Under the pieces are notes generated by a model. That model saw nothing but the letters and a program-made list of their open reading frames with translations. It had not been told where the DNA came from and did not search any database. A DNA stretch of 42,253 nucleotides from the IMG/VR virus record IMGVR_UViG_3300025085_000059, positions 1 to 42,253 of that record; one strand, given 5' to 3'. A program made the position numbers and the translations under genes. Below, piece by piece: positions 26,801 to 34,011 of the stretch. The stretch comes from a virus. The first letter of the stretch is position 1. Each line of letters begins with the position of its first letter.

Positions 26801-28301
26801 TACTCTCTATCTGACCAATGTTCAGGGAGAAAACTTCACAAATACTCTGAATCTGTTCTACTATGGGGATCCCTCAAACGAAGCAACAAGAGTAACTGCT
26901 GATGTTACTATTAATGGATCATCTACTTTAATTGATGATATTTACAGTGGAAATATCTTCAGAATCAAGCAACATAATCATGCACATCATGGCGGAAATA
27001 ACAAGATCTTAATTGAGGATATTCTTCCAGATACCGGAAAAACTACCATCACAGGAACTTTTGGTGAAACTGATGGTGTAGTTGCTGTCGCTAATACATC
27101 ACTATTTGGAACCTTTGAAGGAATAAGTACAAGTCGTGGTTATGCACTTCTTAACAATGAAATCATTTCTTATAATGGTATTACTGCTGGAGCAGGAGAT
27201 GCTGGTACTTTATCGATTGATGCAAGAGCAATAGACAATTCTGTTAAGTCCTCACATACTACAGGAGAATTTATTCAACCTTATGAAGTTAATGGAGTAT
27301 CTTTAACAAGAATCAATGCTTCCCACAATATTCCAGCGACATATTACACTGATGAAAATTCAAATCTAGATAATTATTACATTGAGTTTGATAGAACTAC
27401 GGCATCTCCAACTTCAAGAGGTTCTGGATCTGGAATGATTAACTTTGAATCTCAGAAGGGATTTGGTGGAAACACGGTTGGAATCTCTCAGAATTATCAG
27501 TTCAGTAATCTTGAAGCAATGTTTAATGTTATTACACCAGGAAAAGGAACTAAATCAAGTTCATTGATTAGAACTGTATCTGGAACAAGTGCTGGCGGAA
27601 ATGAGGTTTCCTTTATTGATCAAGGATTTGAACCAATAACCTTAAACAAGGTTATACATTTTGATACACCTAGGATGGTTGCTTCAAAAGTTAATGAAAT
27701 TGAAAGACTTGAAGTACTTCCAAGCAATAAGTCACTGTCTATGAGAGTTGAATTTACAAGTGAAGATGAAAATCTATCTCCTGTAATGGATATTCAGAAT
27801 GCAACATTTGTACTTGGTAGAAACAAGTCAAATGCACCTGTCAAAGATTATGTTGATGATTCTAGAGCAAATCTGATTGAAAACGATCCTCATGGAGCAG
27901 TATTTGTAACTAAGCAAATTTCTCTTTCACAACCTGCAACAAGTCTCAAGATTTATATTGCAGCAAATAGACAAGATGATGCAGATTTCCGTGTTCTTTA
28001 TCAACTAATTAAAGCAGATTCTAGTGAAATTGATCAGAAATTCATTCCATTCCCTGGATATGATAATTTAATTGATGATGATGGTGATGGATTTGGAGAT
28101 CGCGTAATTGATCCTGAAAAGAGTAGTGGAAGAGCAGATGCTTTTGTTGCTGCAAATGATAAGGAAGGATTTAGTGAATATCAATTCAGTGTAAATAATG
28201 TTGATCAGTTTACGGCATTTGCAATTAAAGTTGTTATGTCGTCTACCAATGAATCAACACCAGTAAAACTGAAAGATTTTAGAGCAATTGCTCTTGCATA
28301 A
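20895..28301 (+). CDS. Giant DUF4815-type baseplate/fiber protein
   Basis: 2468 residues. The N-terminus (KTNLNVSPYYDDFDKADNFY, then KVLFKPGYPVQARELSGLQS) is the start of the DUF4815 family, found in large tail proteins of marine T4-like phages. Further blocks are HRHQFCDYSRIVRRKG (from 958), a short coiled coil near 1140-1160 (GKLEDRIENLEEVTSLSLLE), a Lys/Gly-rich stretch near 1335, RDPLAQSFTVDGKGCFLTSF near 1638, GxGY repeats near 1887 and 1935, a His cluster HNHAHH (2027-2032), and a calcium-loop-like DDDGDGFGD (2394-2402). It follows gp8 by three bases and occupies the place of T4 genes 9-12, so a peripheral baseplate, pin or fiber role is inferred. No T4 gp9-gp12 homology was recognised. 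Confidence 0.75.
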   Translation: MPQKTNLNVSPYYDDFDKADNFYKVLFKPGYPVQARELSGLQSILQNQIESFGSHMFKEGSMVIPGGITCDNAFTTVKVNGDHLGIDITVYLDAVINANNGKGSKVKGENSEIVGTIKGYLLPPEEGVEEITLFVKYQDGGVDGTSVEFEDGETLILQENITYGNTSIVSGDTVFTVNSVNATNTGYSVGVAEGVYFIRGTFVDVPNAQIVLDPFDNEPSFRVGYDIIEEIVNADQNPKLNDNAKGFTNYAAPGADRLKIQLKLTKKQLTDNEDTSFVELVRIDKGEIKKLQNKSNYNLIRDYFAKRTYEESGNYAVDSFIVDVIDTLNNETGNGGLFREDEVTNEGNTPSDNLMGVRVSAGTAYVKGYDIDLVGSSIIDVEKPRTTKTVGGSLIPFALGSLVRVNNVHGTPYLNIGDTAANGLDSTNTNIIELYSERRNASGNTNISDASGAGLSTKVGEARVYWWGVTDDSYKDGSTSWDLYLYDIQTYTKLTLANAYSTADVPVTSYIRGLSSGATGYVSVIATNDYSLTQTSGRFLIGEQVIINENPKFKTGITGMAIYDTSDIKAVFQDSDGLNSALHTNFIADTVLYEQELERFGVKDQLVISGSNTGKVSGRNFQDGEGGIKLGSIIKYQTGGDPNFNVVNAIRADGSAVTLGAAPTAVGGVNKSSVDNGQYNFSLMVPRIRQYGSNGLYATMPVENTATVDLANADLTITKQITGKSVTSNSLTLDVADAVDVSAGITSVFFETFDAERYTITDNSGSPIQINSGNFTLGANGNSVTFSGLANGAVTVQATLKKQGVTNKTKDFARSNKVSIVKTIGATSTVGLTTSKFYGTRIEDTEISLNVPDVVNVRAVYESTNAAAPVLDKLTFATGLSLDQNAIVGEKIIGKDSRAVAQVVNRTANSIEYVKLNTNNFSVGESVKFRNSAIESVIQEITPGSYSDRTSNYRLDKGHRHQFCDYSRIVRRKGSAVPSRQLLIIFDSYKVGSNNTGDIFTVNSYSQDRFTSDIPTLPNGLRCSDLLDFRPRVKEFDPSTDASPFAFNIRQYEYNYKYVVSPDETSFLGYSYYLPRIDLVSINRLGEIEVIKGEPADIPQAPVLADDAMEVAQILLPPYLYDTTKDPKILLRDNRRFTMRDIGKLEDRIENLEEVTSLSLLELSTKTLDVTDANGLSRFKSGFIVSDFRDKSLMDPRLSTVDISKEGATCIAPVDFWSMNAQLALDPGIDPTTTDLSQNLKLLDPNIQKTGDLLTLKYEEVDWLDQPHATNVENVNPFNVIVFVGGVVLDPASDNWVRTIYIDDHRTESTGANWKQEATVTRDVDKKTEYVSYKKGGGRGEKGRKAFTTTTITTKTKFKPKLKGPAREFNYVEDVKISGEADPWMRSRNVYFAANGLRPYSRHYLYLDSQQVDIIPKVCEIEMQSGTFRIYESADVFDSTGRKIGVMRIQKPNHKFGDISRPDIGAGLGSPAVLVEEYQVDPYDRNRPGPGDTYSPTSKLINFGVRVLSTGDNFYGYVEKGAKVVGKTSGAVCTITRADLVSDNWGDIIANFFFRNPNSNPRPAIRVKSGTKTVKVTAVPPNTVVLPGSTVFASEAIGSYSGSGSILTQETSRVSVRNPPKPKRKKTEVEIKVKAPHRDPLAQSFTVDGKGCFLTSFDLFFAVKDPGAKIFIELRTMELGTPTSFLVQDYTQVALNPADIQVNEANPFEPVPTRVRFPSPVYLEADTEYAIVILSPASDGYEMWTATMGKKTVRTTNLPDVQNVVVTKQYIGGSLFKSQNGTIWTASQYQDMTFKLYKAKFVNSGALTFYNTDVLPKGDNSANLDDNPIEGLPRKLKLPISGTLNAGVVSGVKVAEGAISPSINGIVENLGGPSVSGTGNVSIASSGTGYKPSISIANVDLVSLTGKGTGAKATLTINSFGSVEGVNITTVGTGYVEGETVGIVTSTMAVSKRAGKGARFTLTGIGNADTLYLTNVQGENFTNTLNLFYYGDPSNEATRVTADVTINGSSTLIDDIYSGNIFRIKQHNHAHHGGNNKILIEDILPDTGKTTITGTFGETDGVVAVANTSLFGTFEGISTSRGYALLNNEIISYNGITAGAGDAGTLSIDARAIDNSVKSSHTTGEFIQPYEVNGVSLTRINASHNIPATYYTDENSNLDNYYIEFDRTTASPTSRGSGSGMINFESQKGFGGNTVGISQNYQFSNLEAMFNVITPGKGTKSSSLIRTVSGTSAGGNEVSFIDQGFEPITLNKVIHFDTPRMVASKVNEIERLEVLPSNKSLSMRVEFTSEDENLSPVMDIQNATFVLGRNKSNAPVKDYVDDSRANLIENDPHGAVFVTKQISLSQPATSLKIYIAANRQDDADFRVLYQLIKADSSEIDQKFIPFPGYDNLIDDDGDGFGDRVIDPEKSSGRADAFVAANDKEGFSEYQFSVNNVDQFTAFAIKVVMSSTNESTPVKLKDFRAIALA

Positions 28302-28302
28302 T

Positions 28303-28518
28303 ATGGAAAATAAAGATCTGATACAGGTTGAAAATGAGCAGAATCTCTTCAGAGATAAAAGCACTGGCGCTATCATTAATACCGATAGTGCCGGTTATGC
28401 TCAATATATGAGAATGAAGAAAAGAAGGCAGACAGAAAGAGAAGAACTTGATACAATTAAAGATGATATTGAAGAAATCAAATCACTATTACGGGAGATA
28501 GCAAATGGATCCAAATGA
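28303..28518 (+). CDS. Small coiled-coil protein, 71 residues
   Basis: The ATG at 28303 begins two bases after the giant gene's stop; an in-frame ATG at 28288 lies inside that gene and is less likely. The sequence starts MENKDLIQVENEQNLFRDKS, has a basic turn (MRMKKRRQ), and ends in a helix with heptad pattern (EELDTIKDDIEEIKSLLREI). A small virion or chaperone-like protein is plausible; the family is not recognised beyond its frequent presence in cyanophage tail modules, from memory. Its end overlaps the next gene by 14 bases. Confidence 0.75.
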   Translation: MENKDLIQVENEQNLFRDKSTGAIINTDSAGYAQYMRMKKRRQTEREELDTIKDDIEEIKSLLREIANGSK

Positions 28519-28684
28519 CATTGTATTAGAGAAAGTTTCTAAAAATTTTGAATATGCAAAATTATCTAGAGAGATTGATTCCTGCGATGATAATGATACT
28601 TTAAGAGACATTGCAAAATCATATGCAAAACTATATCTAAAGCAACAAGAAGTTGTAAGTGGATTGGGACTTCAAGGAATATAA
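28505..28684 (+). CDS. Small helical protein, 59 residues
   Basis: The ORF starts inside the end of the previous gene and encodes 59 residues beginning MDPNDIVLEKVSKNFEYAKL and ending GLGLQGI. It is almost entirely helical in pattern, with DDNDTLRDIAKSYAKLYLKQ as the core. The 14-base overlap suggests coupled translation with the 28303 gene. Similar small DPNDI-type proteins occur in cyanophages, from memory, with no function known to me. The late box at 28680 overlaps its stop codon. Confidence 0.7.
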   Translation: MDPNDIVLEKVSKNFEYAKLSREIDSCDDNDTLRDIAKSYAKLYLKQQEVVSGLGLQGI

Positions 28685-28687
28685 ATA
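28680..28687 (+). promoter_or_regulatory. Late promoter TATAAATA
   Basis: A perfect late box overlapping the end of the 59-residue gene, 28 nt before the ATG at 28716. It likely drives the two fiber-like genes and those after them. Confidence 0.8.
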
Positions 28688-28715
28688 TATTTACATTCTG
28701 ATCTGTATATAATCA

Positions 28716-28943
28716 ATGGCTGAAATTAAAGTCAGAGTAGGTCAACAACCAGCAGTAAAGGTAATATCTTCTCTTGCAGGTGCTCAAGGACTTTCTTTGG
28801 CAGAACTCAGTGATGTTAGTGCTTCAAACTTGCAGAATGGTATGGTGCTTGTTTATAACAGCAGCATCAGAAAATGGGAAGCAACTCTTACCCTGACGCC
28901 GGGCGCAACGCAGAATTTAGACATCAACGGAGGCAATTTCTGA
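28716..28943 (+). CDS. Small fiber-associated virion protein (putative)
   Basis: 75 residues. The block LSLAELSDVSASNLQNGMVL, then VYNSSIRKWEATL, is the LSDV...L.dG.vLvYN...kWe repeat found in many phage tail fibers. The C-terminus QNLDINGGNF resembles the end of the next gene's product (STLDGGTF). It starts after a perfect late promoter, and its stop is one base before the next ATG, so the two are probably made together. It may be a small fiber subunit, tip or cap; the exact place in the virion is unknown. Confidence 0.75.
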   Translation: MAEIKVRVGQQPAVKVISSLAGAQGLSLAELSDVSASNLQNGMVLVYNSSIRKWEATLTLTPGATQNLDINGGNF

Positions 28944-28944
28944 C

Positions 28945-30660
28945 ATGGCAAGTATTATTAGGATTAAAAGATCCTCAGGTACTAGCAAACCAGCCAGTTT
29001 ACAATGGGGTGAACTTGGATACGTAACTGGTATTGGTAGTTACGGTGGAATCAACCAATACAAGGATAGAATATTCCTTGGAGACGATGGTACAAACTCC
29101 AATGCAGTTGGTGGTTTCTACTACACATCAATGATGGAGCACGCTCCTGGAAATATTCCAGCTGCTTCTCACAACACAAGAAACCAAGATAGAGGTGTTG
29201 TTGCCATTATGGCACCAGCAACTAACTCTGGATTAGGTGGTGCAGAATCACTTAAGGTTGACCAGTGGAACGTAGATAATATTAGAATTGATGGAAATAT
29301 AATTTCATCAACTGATACTGATGGAGATATTAAATTAGATCCTCACGGTTCTGGTGAAATTCATATTCCAGATGATACTTTTCTATCATTTGGTGATGAT
29401 AAAGACGCAAAATTTGAATATGATGAAAATGGAGTCAATCAGTTAACTTATACTGGTGCAGACCTCCGAATTAATGTTACTACAGATTCTATTGATAAGG
29501 ATACTGGTGCATTAATTGTAGAAGGTGGTGTAGGTATTGAGAAAAACTTAAACGTTGGTGGAAACTTCAGCGTTGCTGGTAACTCAACCTTTGATCAAAT
29601 TAAAATTGAAGATAATATTATCTCTAGTACCCCAGGTAGTAGCGATACCATTTACATTGATCCATATCCTGATGGGTTAAGTAATGAAGGTACTGTTATT
29701 GTTAAGGGAAATCTTCAAGTTGATGGCACAACAACTACTGTCAACTCAACAACTTCTACCCTTAACGATCCAATCTTCCATATTGGTGATGTAACCAGTA
29801 CTAGAACTGTTATGGCGGAAGCCAGCAGTGGTGCAACTTCACTGATTTTAGATTCTATTGTTGGTATCAATACTGGTGATGGAATTACTGCTGCTGCAGG
29901 AATTCCAAATAGTACTACAGTTACTGCATATAATCCTGGCACCAAAGCAATTACCATCAGTAATGCTACAAATGCTGGTATCAGTACTACAACTCAGGTA
30001 ACTATCACCCACGCATACGATAGTAACACTGATAGAGGTATTTCATTCGCCTTCAATACAAGTTCTGGGGCATCTAACAACAAAGTTGGATTCTTTGGTA
30101 TGGAGGATGACTCCATTGCCACTAGCACTGCAGGCGTCAATAATCACGGAACCCATGCTGATGATAGCAGAAGATGGGTATATGTTCCCGATGCTGCTAT
30201 AGCAAATAGTGTTGTATCAGGAACTAAAGGTTTCCTTGATATTAAAGGTCTCTACTATCAGTCTGGAGATTATGCAACTGGTGGTGTTGCATATTTTGAT
30301 AGCACTGGACTTCAAAGGTCTACAAATGCAGTAGCGACCCCCGTAGCAACCTCTAAGCAGATTCTAACTGCTATTACAAAAGAAACTTTAGTGTTATCAG
30401 TTGCAATTACAGTATCTGCTGGTGACATTATCAGACAAGATACTTCAAATGCATATGGTGTTGTTGAGACTGGTGTTTCTGGTTCAACAACAGTAAGTCT
30501 GATTGGTGTAGAGGGTGGTGGATTCCAAACGGGACAGAATCTAAGAAAGGAAGGTGCGAATGGATTTATTGCAAATCTTTCCTCAGTTCCAAACACAGTT
30601 ACTCCCATATATACTAATAAACCTCATTGGACTTCAACACTTGATGGGGGCACATTCTGA
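28945..30660 (+). CDS. Tail fiber-like structural protein
   Basis: 571 residues. The N-terminus (IIRIKRSSGTSKPASLQWGE, then LGYV) is common at the start of marine phage fibers. Residues about 180-230 carry the shaft repeat GALIVEGGVGIEKNLNVGGN followed by FSVAGNSTFDQIKIEDNIIS, and GNLQVDGTTTTVNSTTSTLN follows. A later block (DRGISFAFNTSS, NKVGFFGMEDDS, GTKGFLDIKG) is also usual in cyanophage fibers. The last residues are STLDGGTF. No enzyme motif is seen. It probably forms a trimeric fiber or whisker; host receptor specificity cannot be read from sequence. Confidence 0.75.
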   Translation: MASIIRIKRSSGTSKPASLQWGELGYVTGIGSYGGINQYKDRIFLGDDGTNSNAVGGFYYTSMMEHAPGNIPAASHNTRNQDRGVVAIMAPATNSGLGGAESLKVDQWNVDNIRIDGNIISSTDTDGDIKLDPHGSGEIHIPDDTFLSFGDDKDAKFEYDENGVNQLTYTGADLRINVTTDSIDKDTGALIVEGGVGIEKNLNVGGNFSVAGNSTFDQIKIEDNIISSTPGSSDTIYIDPYPDGLSNEGTVIVKGNLQVDGTTTTVNSTTSTLNDPIFHIGDVTSTRTVMAEASSGATSLILDSIVGINTGDGITAAAGIPNSTTVTAYNPGTKAITISNATNAGISTTTQVTITHAYDSNTDRGISFAFNTSSGASNNKVGFFGMEDDSIATSTAGVNNHGTHADDSRRWVYVPDAAIANSVVSGTKGFLDIKGLYYQSGDYATGGVAYFDSTGLQRSTNAVATPVATSKQILTAITKETLVLSVAITVSAGDIIRQDTSNAYGVVETGVSGSTTVSLIGVEGGGFQTGQNLRKEGANGFIANLSSVPNTVTPIYTNKPHWTSTLDGGTF

Positions 30661-30668
30661 GGTAGTTA

Positions 30669-30854
30669 ATGGAAAATCAAAGTGAAGTGGATGTTAATGT
30701 TCTCATTAAGATATACAATTCTAAATTAGCAGCAGTATCAAATCAAAATGTTCTTCTTGAGGCAAAGTTAGCAACTTTGGCACAAGATTTTAAGGAACAA
30801 ACTGATGCTTTGCTTGAAGAAAATGCAGACCTCAAAGCACAATTAGAAGGTTAA
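30669..30854 (+). CDS. Small coiled-coil protein before gp13
   Basis: 61 residues, almost wholly coiled coil: VLIKIYNSKLAAVSNQNVLL is followed by EAKLATLAQDFKEQTDALLE and ENADLKAQLEG with leucines in heptads. No other motif. It starts eight bases after the fiber gene's stop and ends one base before gp13. A virion oligomerisation or assembly role is possible; the family is not recognised. Confidence 0.7.
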   Translation: MENQSEVDVNVLIKIYNSKLAAVSNQNVLLEAKLATLAQDFKEQTDALLEENADLKAQLEG

Positions 30855-30855
30855 T

Positions 30856-31719
30856 ATGGCAAAACCGTCAACTAGACAAGGATTAATAGATTATTGTTTG
30901 CGTCAACTTGGTGCTCCAGTGTTGGAAATCAACGTGGATGATGATCAAATTGATGATCTGGTTGATGATACCATTCAATATTTTAATGAGCGTCATTATG
31001 ACGGTGTTGAGAAAATGTACCTCAAGTACGAAATTTCTCAAGATGATATTGATAGAGGAAAAGGTGTAGATATTGCATCTGGTAATCAAGTAAATGGCAA
31101 AACTGGAGTTGGTATTGTAACTACTACAGCAACATCTACTGGAATTGCTGCAACTACTTTTAACTTCTATGAAAATTCAAATTTCATACAAGTTCCAGAT
31201 TCCGTAATTGGAGTAGAAAGACTTTTTAAATTTGATACGAGTTCAATCTCGGGTGGAATGTTTAGTATCAAGTACCAAATGTTCTTGAATGATCTTTATT
31301 ATTTCAATTCAGTTGAACTTCTTCAATATTCTATGACAAAATCATATCTTGAATCTATTGATCATTTATTAACAACAGATAAGCAGATCAGATTTAATAA
31401 GAGACAAGATAGATTATATTTGGATATAGACTGGGGATCGCAAAGTGCAGGCAACTTTATTGTACTTGAGTGCTACAGAGCACTTGATCCAGAATCATTC
31501 TCTCAAGTGTATAATGATAGTTTTGTCAAGAGATATCTGACAGCAGTAATTAAGCGTCAGTGGGGAAGAAATCTCAGTAAATTCCGAGGAGTAAAACTTC
31601 CTGGAGGAATTGAACTGAATGGAGGTGAAATTTTACAGCAAGCAGAACAAGAATTAAGTGATATTAAATCTCGTATGACTATGGAATATGAAATGCCACC
31701 TCTCGACTTTATTGGATAA
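30856..31719 (+). CDS. gp13: Neck protein gp13
   Basis: 287 residues (T4 gp13 has 309). gp13 forms part of the neck that seals the filled head and joins it to the tail. The N-terminus (TRQGLIDYCLRQLGAPVLEI, then DDDQIDDLVDDTIQYFNERH) is the typical gp13 block, as is the C-terminal KRQWGRNLSKFRGVKLPGGI with EMPPLDFIG. A Thr/Gly-rich loop at about 80-105 (GIVTTTATSTGIAATT) looks like an insertion. Its stop overlaps the gp14 ATG by one base (TAATG). Confidence 0.92.
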   Translation: MAKPSTRQGLIDYCLRQLGAPVLEINVDDDQIDDLVDDTIQYFNERHYDGVEKMYLKYEISQDDIDRGKGVDIASGNQVNGKTGVGIVTTTATSTGIAATTFNFYENSNFIQVPDSVIGVERLFKFDTSSISGGMFSIKYQMFLNDLYYFNSVELLQYSMTKSYLESIDHLLTTDKQIRFNKRQDRLYLDIDWGSQSAGNFIVLECYRALDPESFSQVYNDSFVKRYLTAVIKRQWGRNLSKFRGVKLPGGIELNGGEILQQAEQELSDIKSRMTMEYEMPPLDFIG

Positions 31720-33161
31720 TGGCACTTAATCCTTTTTTCTTACAAGGGACTGCATCTGAACAGAGATTAGTCCAAGATCTAATAAACGAGCATCTGTCTT
31801 TTCATGGTGTTGAAGTAACTTATATTCCAAGAAAATACGTCAATACAAAGACGGTTATTGAAGAAGTACAGACATCAAAGTTTGATGATAATTTTTCTAT
31901 TGAAGCATATGTCAATACTTTTGAAGGATATGGTGGAGCAGGAGATATCCTAACAAAATTTGGTGTAAGTGTAAGAGATGAACTAATCATTACACTATCT
32001 AAAGAAAGATTTGAAGATTTTATTGCGCCATTTATGGCAGGACAAGATGATGGAACTGACGATTCCATTATGCCTACTCCTACTCGCCCTAGAGAGGGAG
32101 ATTTAGTATATTTTCCATTAGGTCAAAGATTATTTGAAGTAAAATTTGTTGAGCACGAAGATCCATTCTTTCAGTTGGGGAAGAACTACGTTTATCAACT
32201 CAAATGTGAACTCTTTGAATATGAAGATGAAGTTATCGATACAACTATTGAAACAATCGACACTCAGGTTCAGGATGAAGGATATATTACTACACTACAA
32301 CTGATTGGAGTTGGTAAGACTGCTACTGCAACAGCATTAATTACTGGTTCAACCCCAAGTGGTTATATAAGAACAATTCATCTAGATAATGATGGAAGTG
32401 GATTTACCTCAGTTCCGACTATTGGATTTTCATCTTCACCAACAGGTCAAATTGGTGATAATGCAACTGCTATTGGATTCTTGACAACAAGAGGTAGCGT
32501 TACCTCGATTGAAAAGATTTTGATGACAAATGCTGGTGCAGGATATACAACGCCACCATCAATTACGATTACTGGAGGTGGTGGTGTTGGAGCAGCAGCA
32601 ACTGCGTCTATTGAAACTAGTGGTCAAGGTGTAATCAGATTTAGTATTACGGATGGTGGAGTTGGTTACGGCACTGCACCAACCGTAACCATTGCGGGTC
32701 CACCAGCAAGTGGTATTGCACATACTGCAGTTGGTATTGCTTCTATTGGTCTTGATGGATCTAATAGTGTTATCAAATCAATTTATGTCATAGATCCGGG
32801 AAGAGGATACAGTAACGCACCAACAGTTACAATTGCAGACCCAGAAACTTTAGCAGGTCTTGGAACATATCTCTTCAATGAAATTGTTATGGGATCTAGG
32901 TCTATGATACAAGCAAGAGTCAAGGAATATGATCAAGATACTCACGTTCTTAAGATTTCTAATGTAAGTATTGGTTCTACACAACCAATCGGATTCTATC
33001 CTGGAGAAACTGTAATTGGACAAACATCTGGAGCAGAATATCCAGTCTTTAGTTATGTACAAGATGATACTTATGATAAATATACCGAGAACGATGAGTT
33101 TGAAACTCTCGGAGATAATCTTTTAGACTTTACTGAAACCAATCCATTTGGGACATTTTAA
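31719..33161 (+). CDS. gp14: Neck protein gp14 with repeat insertion
   Basis: 480 residues, far longer than T4 gp14 (256). gp14 works with gp13 to complete the head and attach the tail. The N-terminal 190 residues (LVQDLINEHLSFHGVEVTYI, then PREGDLVYFP and FEVKFVEHEDPFFQLGKNYV) are standard gp14. Residues about 205-375 are four repeats of GxGY/F...P...I (226, 273, 314, 361), the same unit found in the giant gp7-like and DUF4815 proteins. The C-terminal part (LFNEIVMGSRSMIQARVKEY, ending DFTETNPFGTF) resumes the family. TAATG overlaps link it to gp13 and gp15. Confidence 0.92.
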   Translation: MALNPFFLQGTASEQRLVQDLINEHLSFHGVEVTYIPRKYVNTKTVIEEVQTSKFDDNFSIEAYVNTFEGYGGAGDILTKFGVSVRDELIITLSKERFEDFIAPFMAGQDDGTDDSIMPTPTRPREGDLVYFPLGQRLFEVKFVEHEDPFFQLGKNYVYQLKCELFEYEDEVIDTTIETIDTQVQDEGYITTLQLIGVGKTATATALITGSTPSGYIRTIHLDNDGSGFTSVPTIGFSSSPTGQIGDNATAIGFLTTRGSVTSIEKILMTNAGAGYTTPPSITITGGGGVGAAATASIETSGQGVIRFSITDGGVGYGTAPTVTIAGPPASGIAHTAVGIASIGLDGSNSVIKSIYVIDPGRGYSNAPTVTIADPETLAGLGTYLFNEIVMGSRSMIQARVKEYDQDTHVLKISNVSIGSTQPIGFYPGETVIGQTSGAEYPVFSYVQDDTYDKYTENDEFETLGDNLLDFTETNPFGTF

Positions 33162-34006
33162 TGTTAGGAACATATTATTATCACGAAATAATTAGGAAAA
33201 CTATTATTTCATTCGGAACTTTATTTAATGATATCCATATCCGCCATCAAGATGATGCTGGTAAAGATGTCAGTGATCTGAAAGTTCCTCTGGCATATGG
33301 TCCTAGTCAAAAGTTCCTGGCAAGAATAACACAGCAGGCAGATCTGAATAAAGCAATTCAGATTACAATGCCTAGAATGTCATTTGAAATGACAAATATT
33401 TCTTATGATTCTACAAGAAAGTCCAGTTTAGTTCAGACTTTCAAAACTTGTGAGGACGGAACAAAGGCAAAGAAAGTGTTTATGCCCGTTCCATATAATA
33501 TTGGATTTGAACTCAATATTATGTCAAAATTAAATGATGATTCATTACAAATTTTAGAGCAAATTCTTCCATATTTTCAACCACATTTCAATTTAACTGT
33601 TGATCTAATTGACTCTATTGGAGAAAAAAGAGATATTCCCATCATCCTCGAATCTGTAGGTTTCCAAGATGATTATGAGGGAAACTTCGATACAAGAAGA
33701 TCTTTAATTTATACATTACAATTTACAGCAAAAACATATCTGTTTGGTCCTGTTGCTGATAGCAGCGATGGTCTCATCCGCAAGGTTCAGGTTGATATGT
33801 ACACCAGCACCGATCAAAAGACTGCTAAACGTGAAATGCGCTACACAGTCACACCAACGTCTAATATTGATAGAAATGATGATGGTGTAATCAATGAGGC
33901 AGATCATAAACTTCTTCAACCTGGTGACAACTTTGGTTTCGATGAGGACTGGGAATTCTTCTCAGATTCTAAGAAATATAGTCCCACAAGACAAACTGAT
34001 ATTTAA
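33161..34006 (+). CDS. gp15: Tail sheath stabilizer gp15 with EF-hand-like loop
   Basis: 281 residues (T4 gp15 has 272). gp15 forms the hexameric ring at the top of the tail that stabilises the sheath and docks with the neck. Family blocks are MLGTYYYHEIIRKTIISFGT, DDAGKDVSDLKVPLAYGPSQ, KFLARI, and PVPYNIGFELNIMSKLNDD. Near the C-terminus DRNDDGVINEAD (33869-33904) fits the calcium-binding EF-hand/dockerin loop (D1, N3, D5, G6, I8, D12). Whether other cyanophage gp15 proteins share it was not checked. It begins with a TAATG overlap with gp14. Confidence 0.92.
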   Translation: MLGTYYYHEIIRKTIISFGTLFNDIHIRHQDDAGKDVSDLKVPLAYGPSQKFLARITQQADLNKAIQITMPRMSFEMTNISYDSTRKSSLVQTFKTCEDGTKAKKVFMPVPYNIGFELNIMSKLNDDSLQILEQILPYFQPHFNLTVDLIDSIGEKRDIPIILESVGFQDDYEGNFDTRRSLIYTLQFTAKTYLFGPVADSSDGLIRKVQVDMYTSTDQKTAKREMRYTVTPTSNIDRNDDGVINEADHKLLQPGDNFGFDEDWEFFSDSKKYSPTRQTDI

Positions 34007-34011
34007 TAGTC

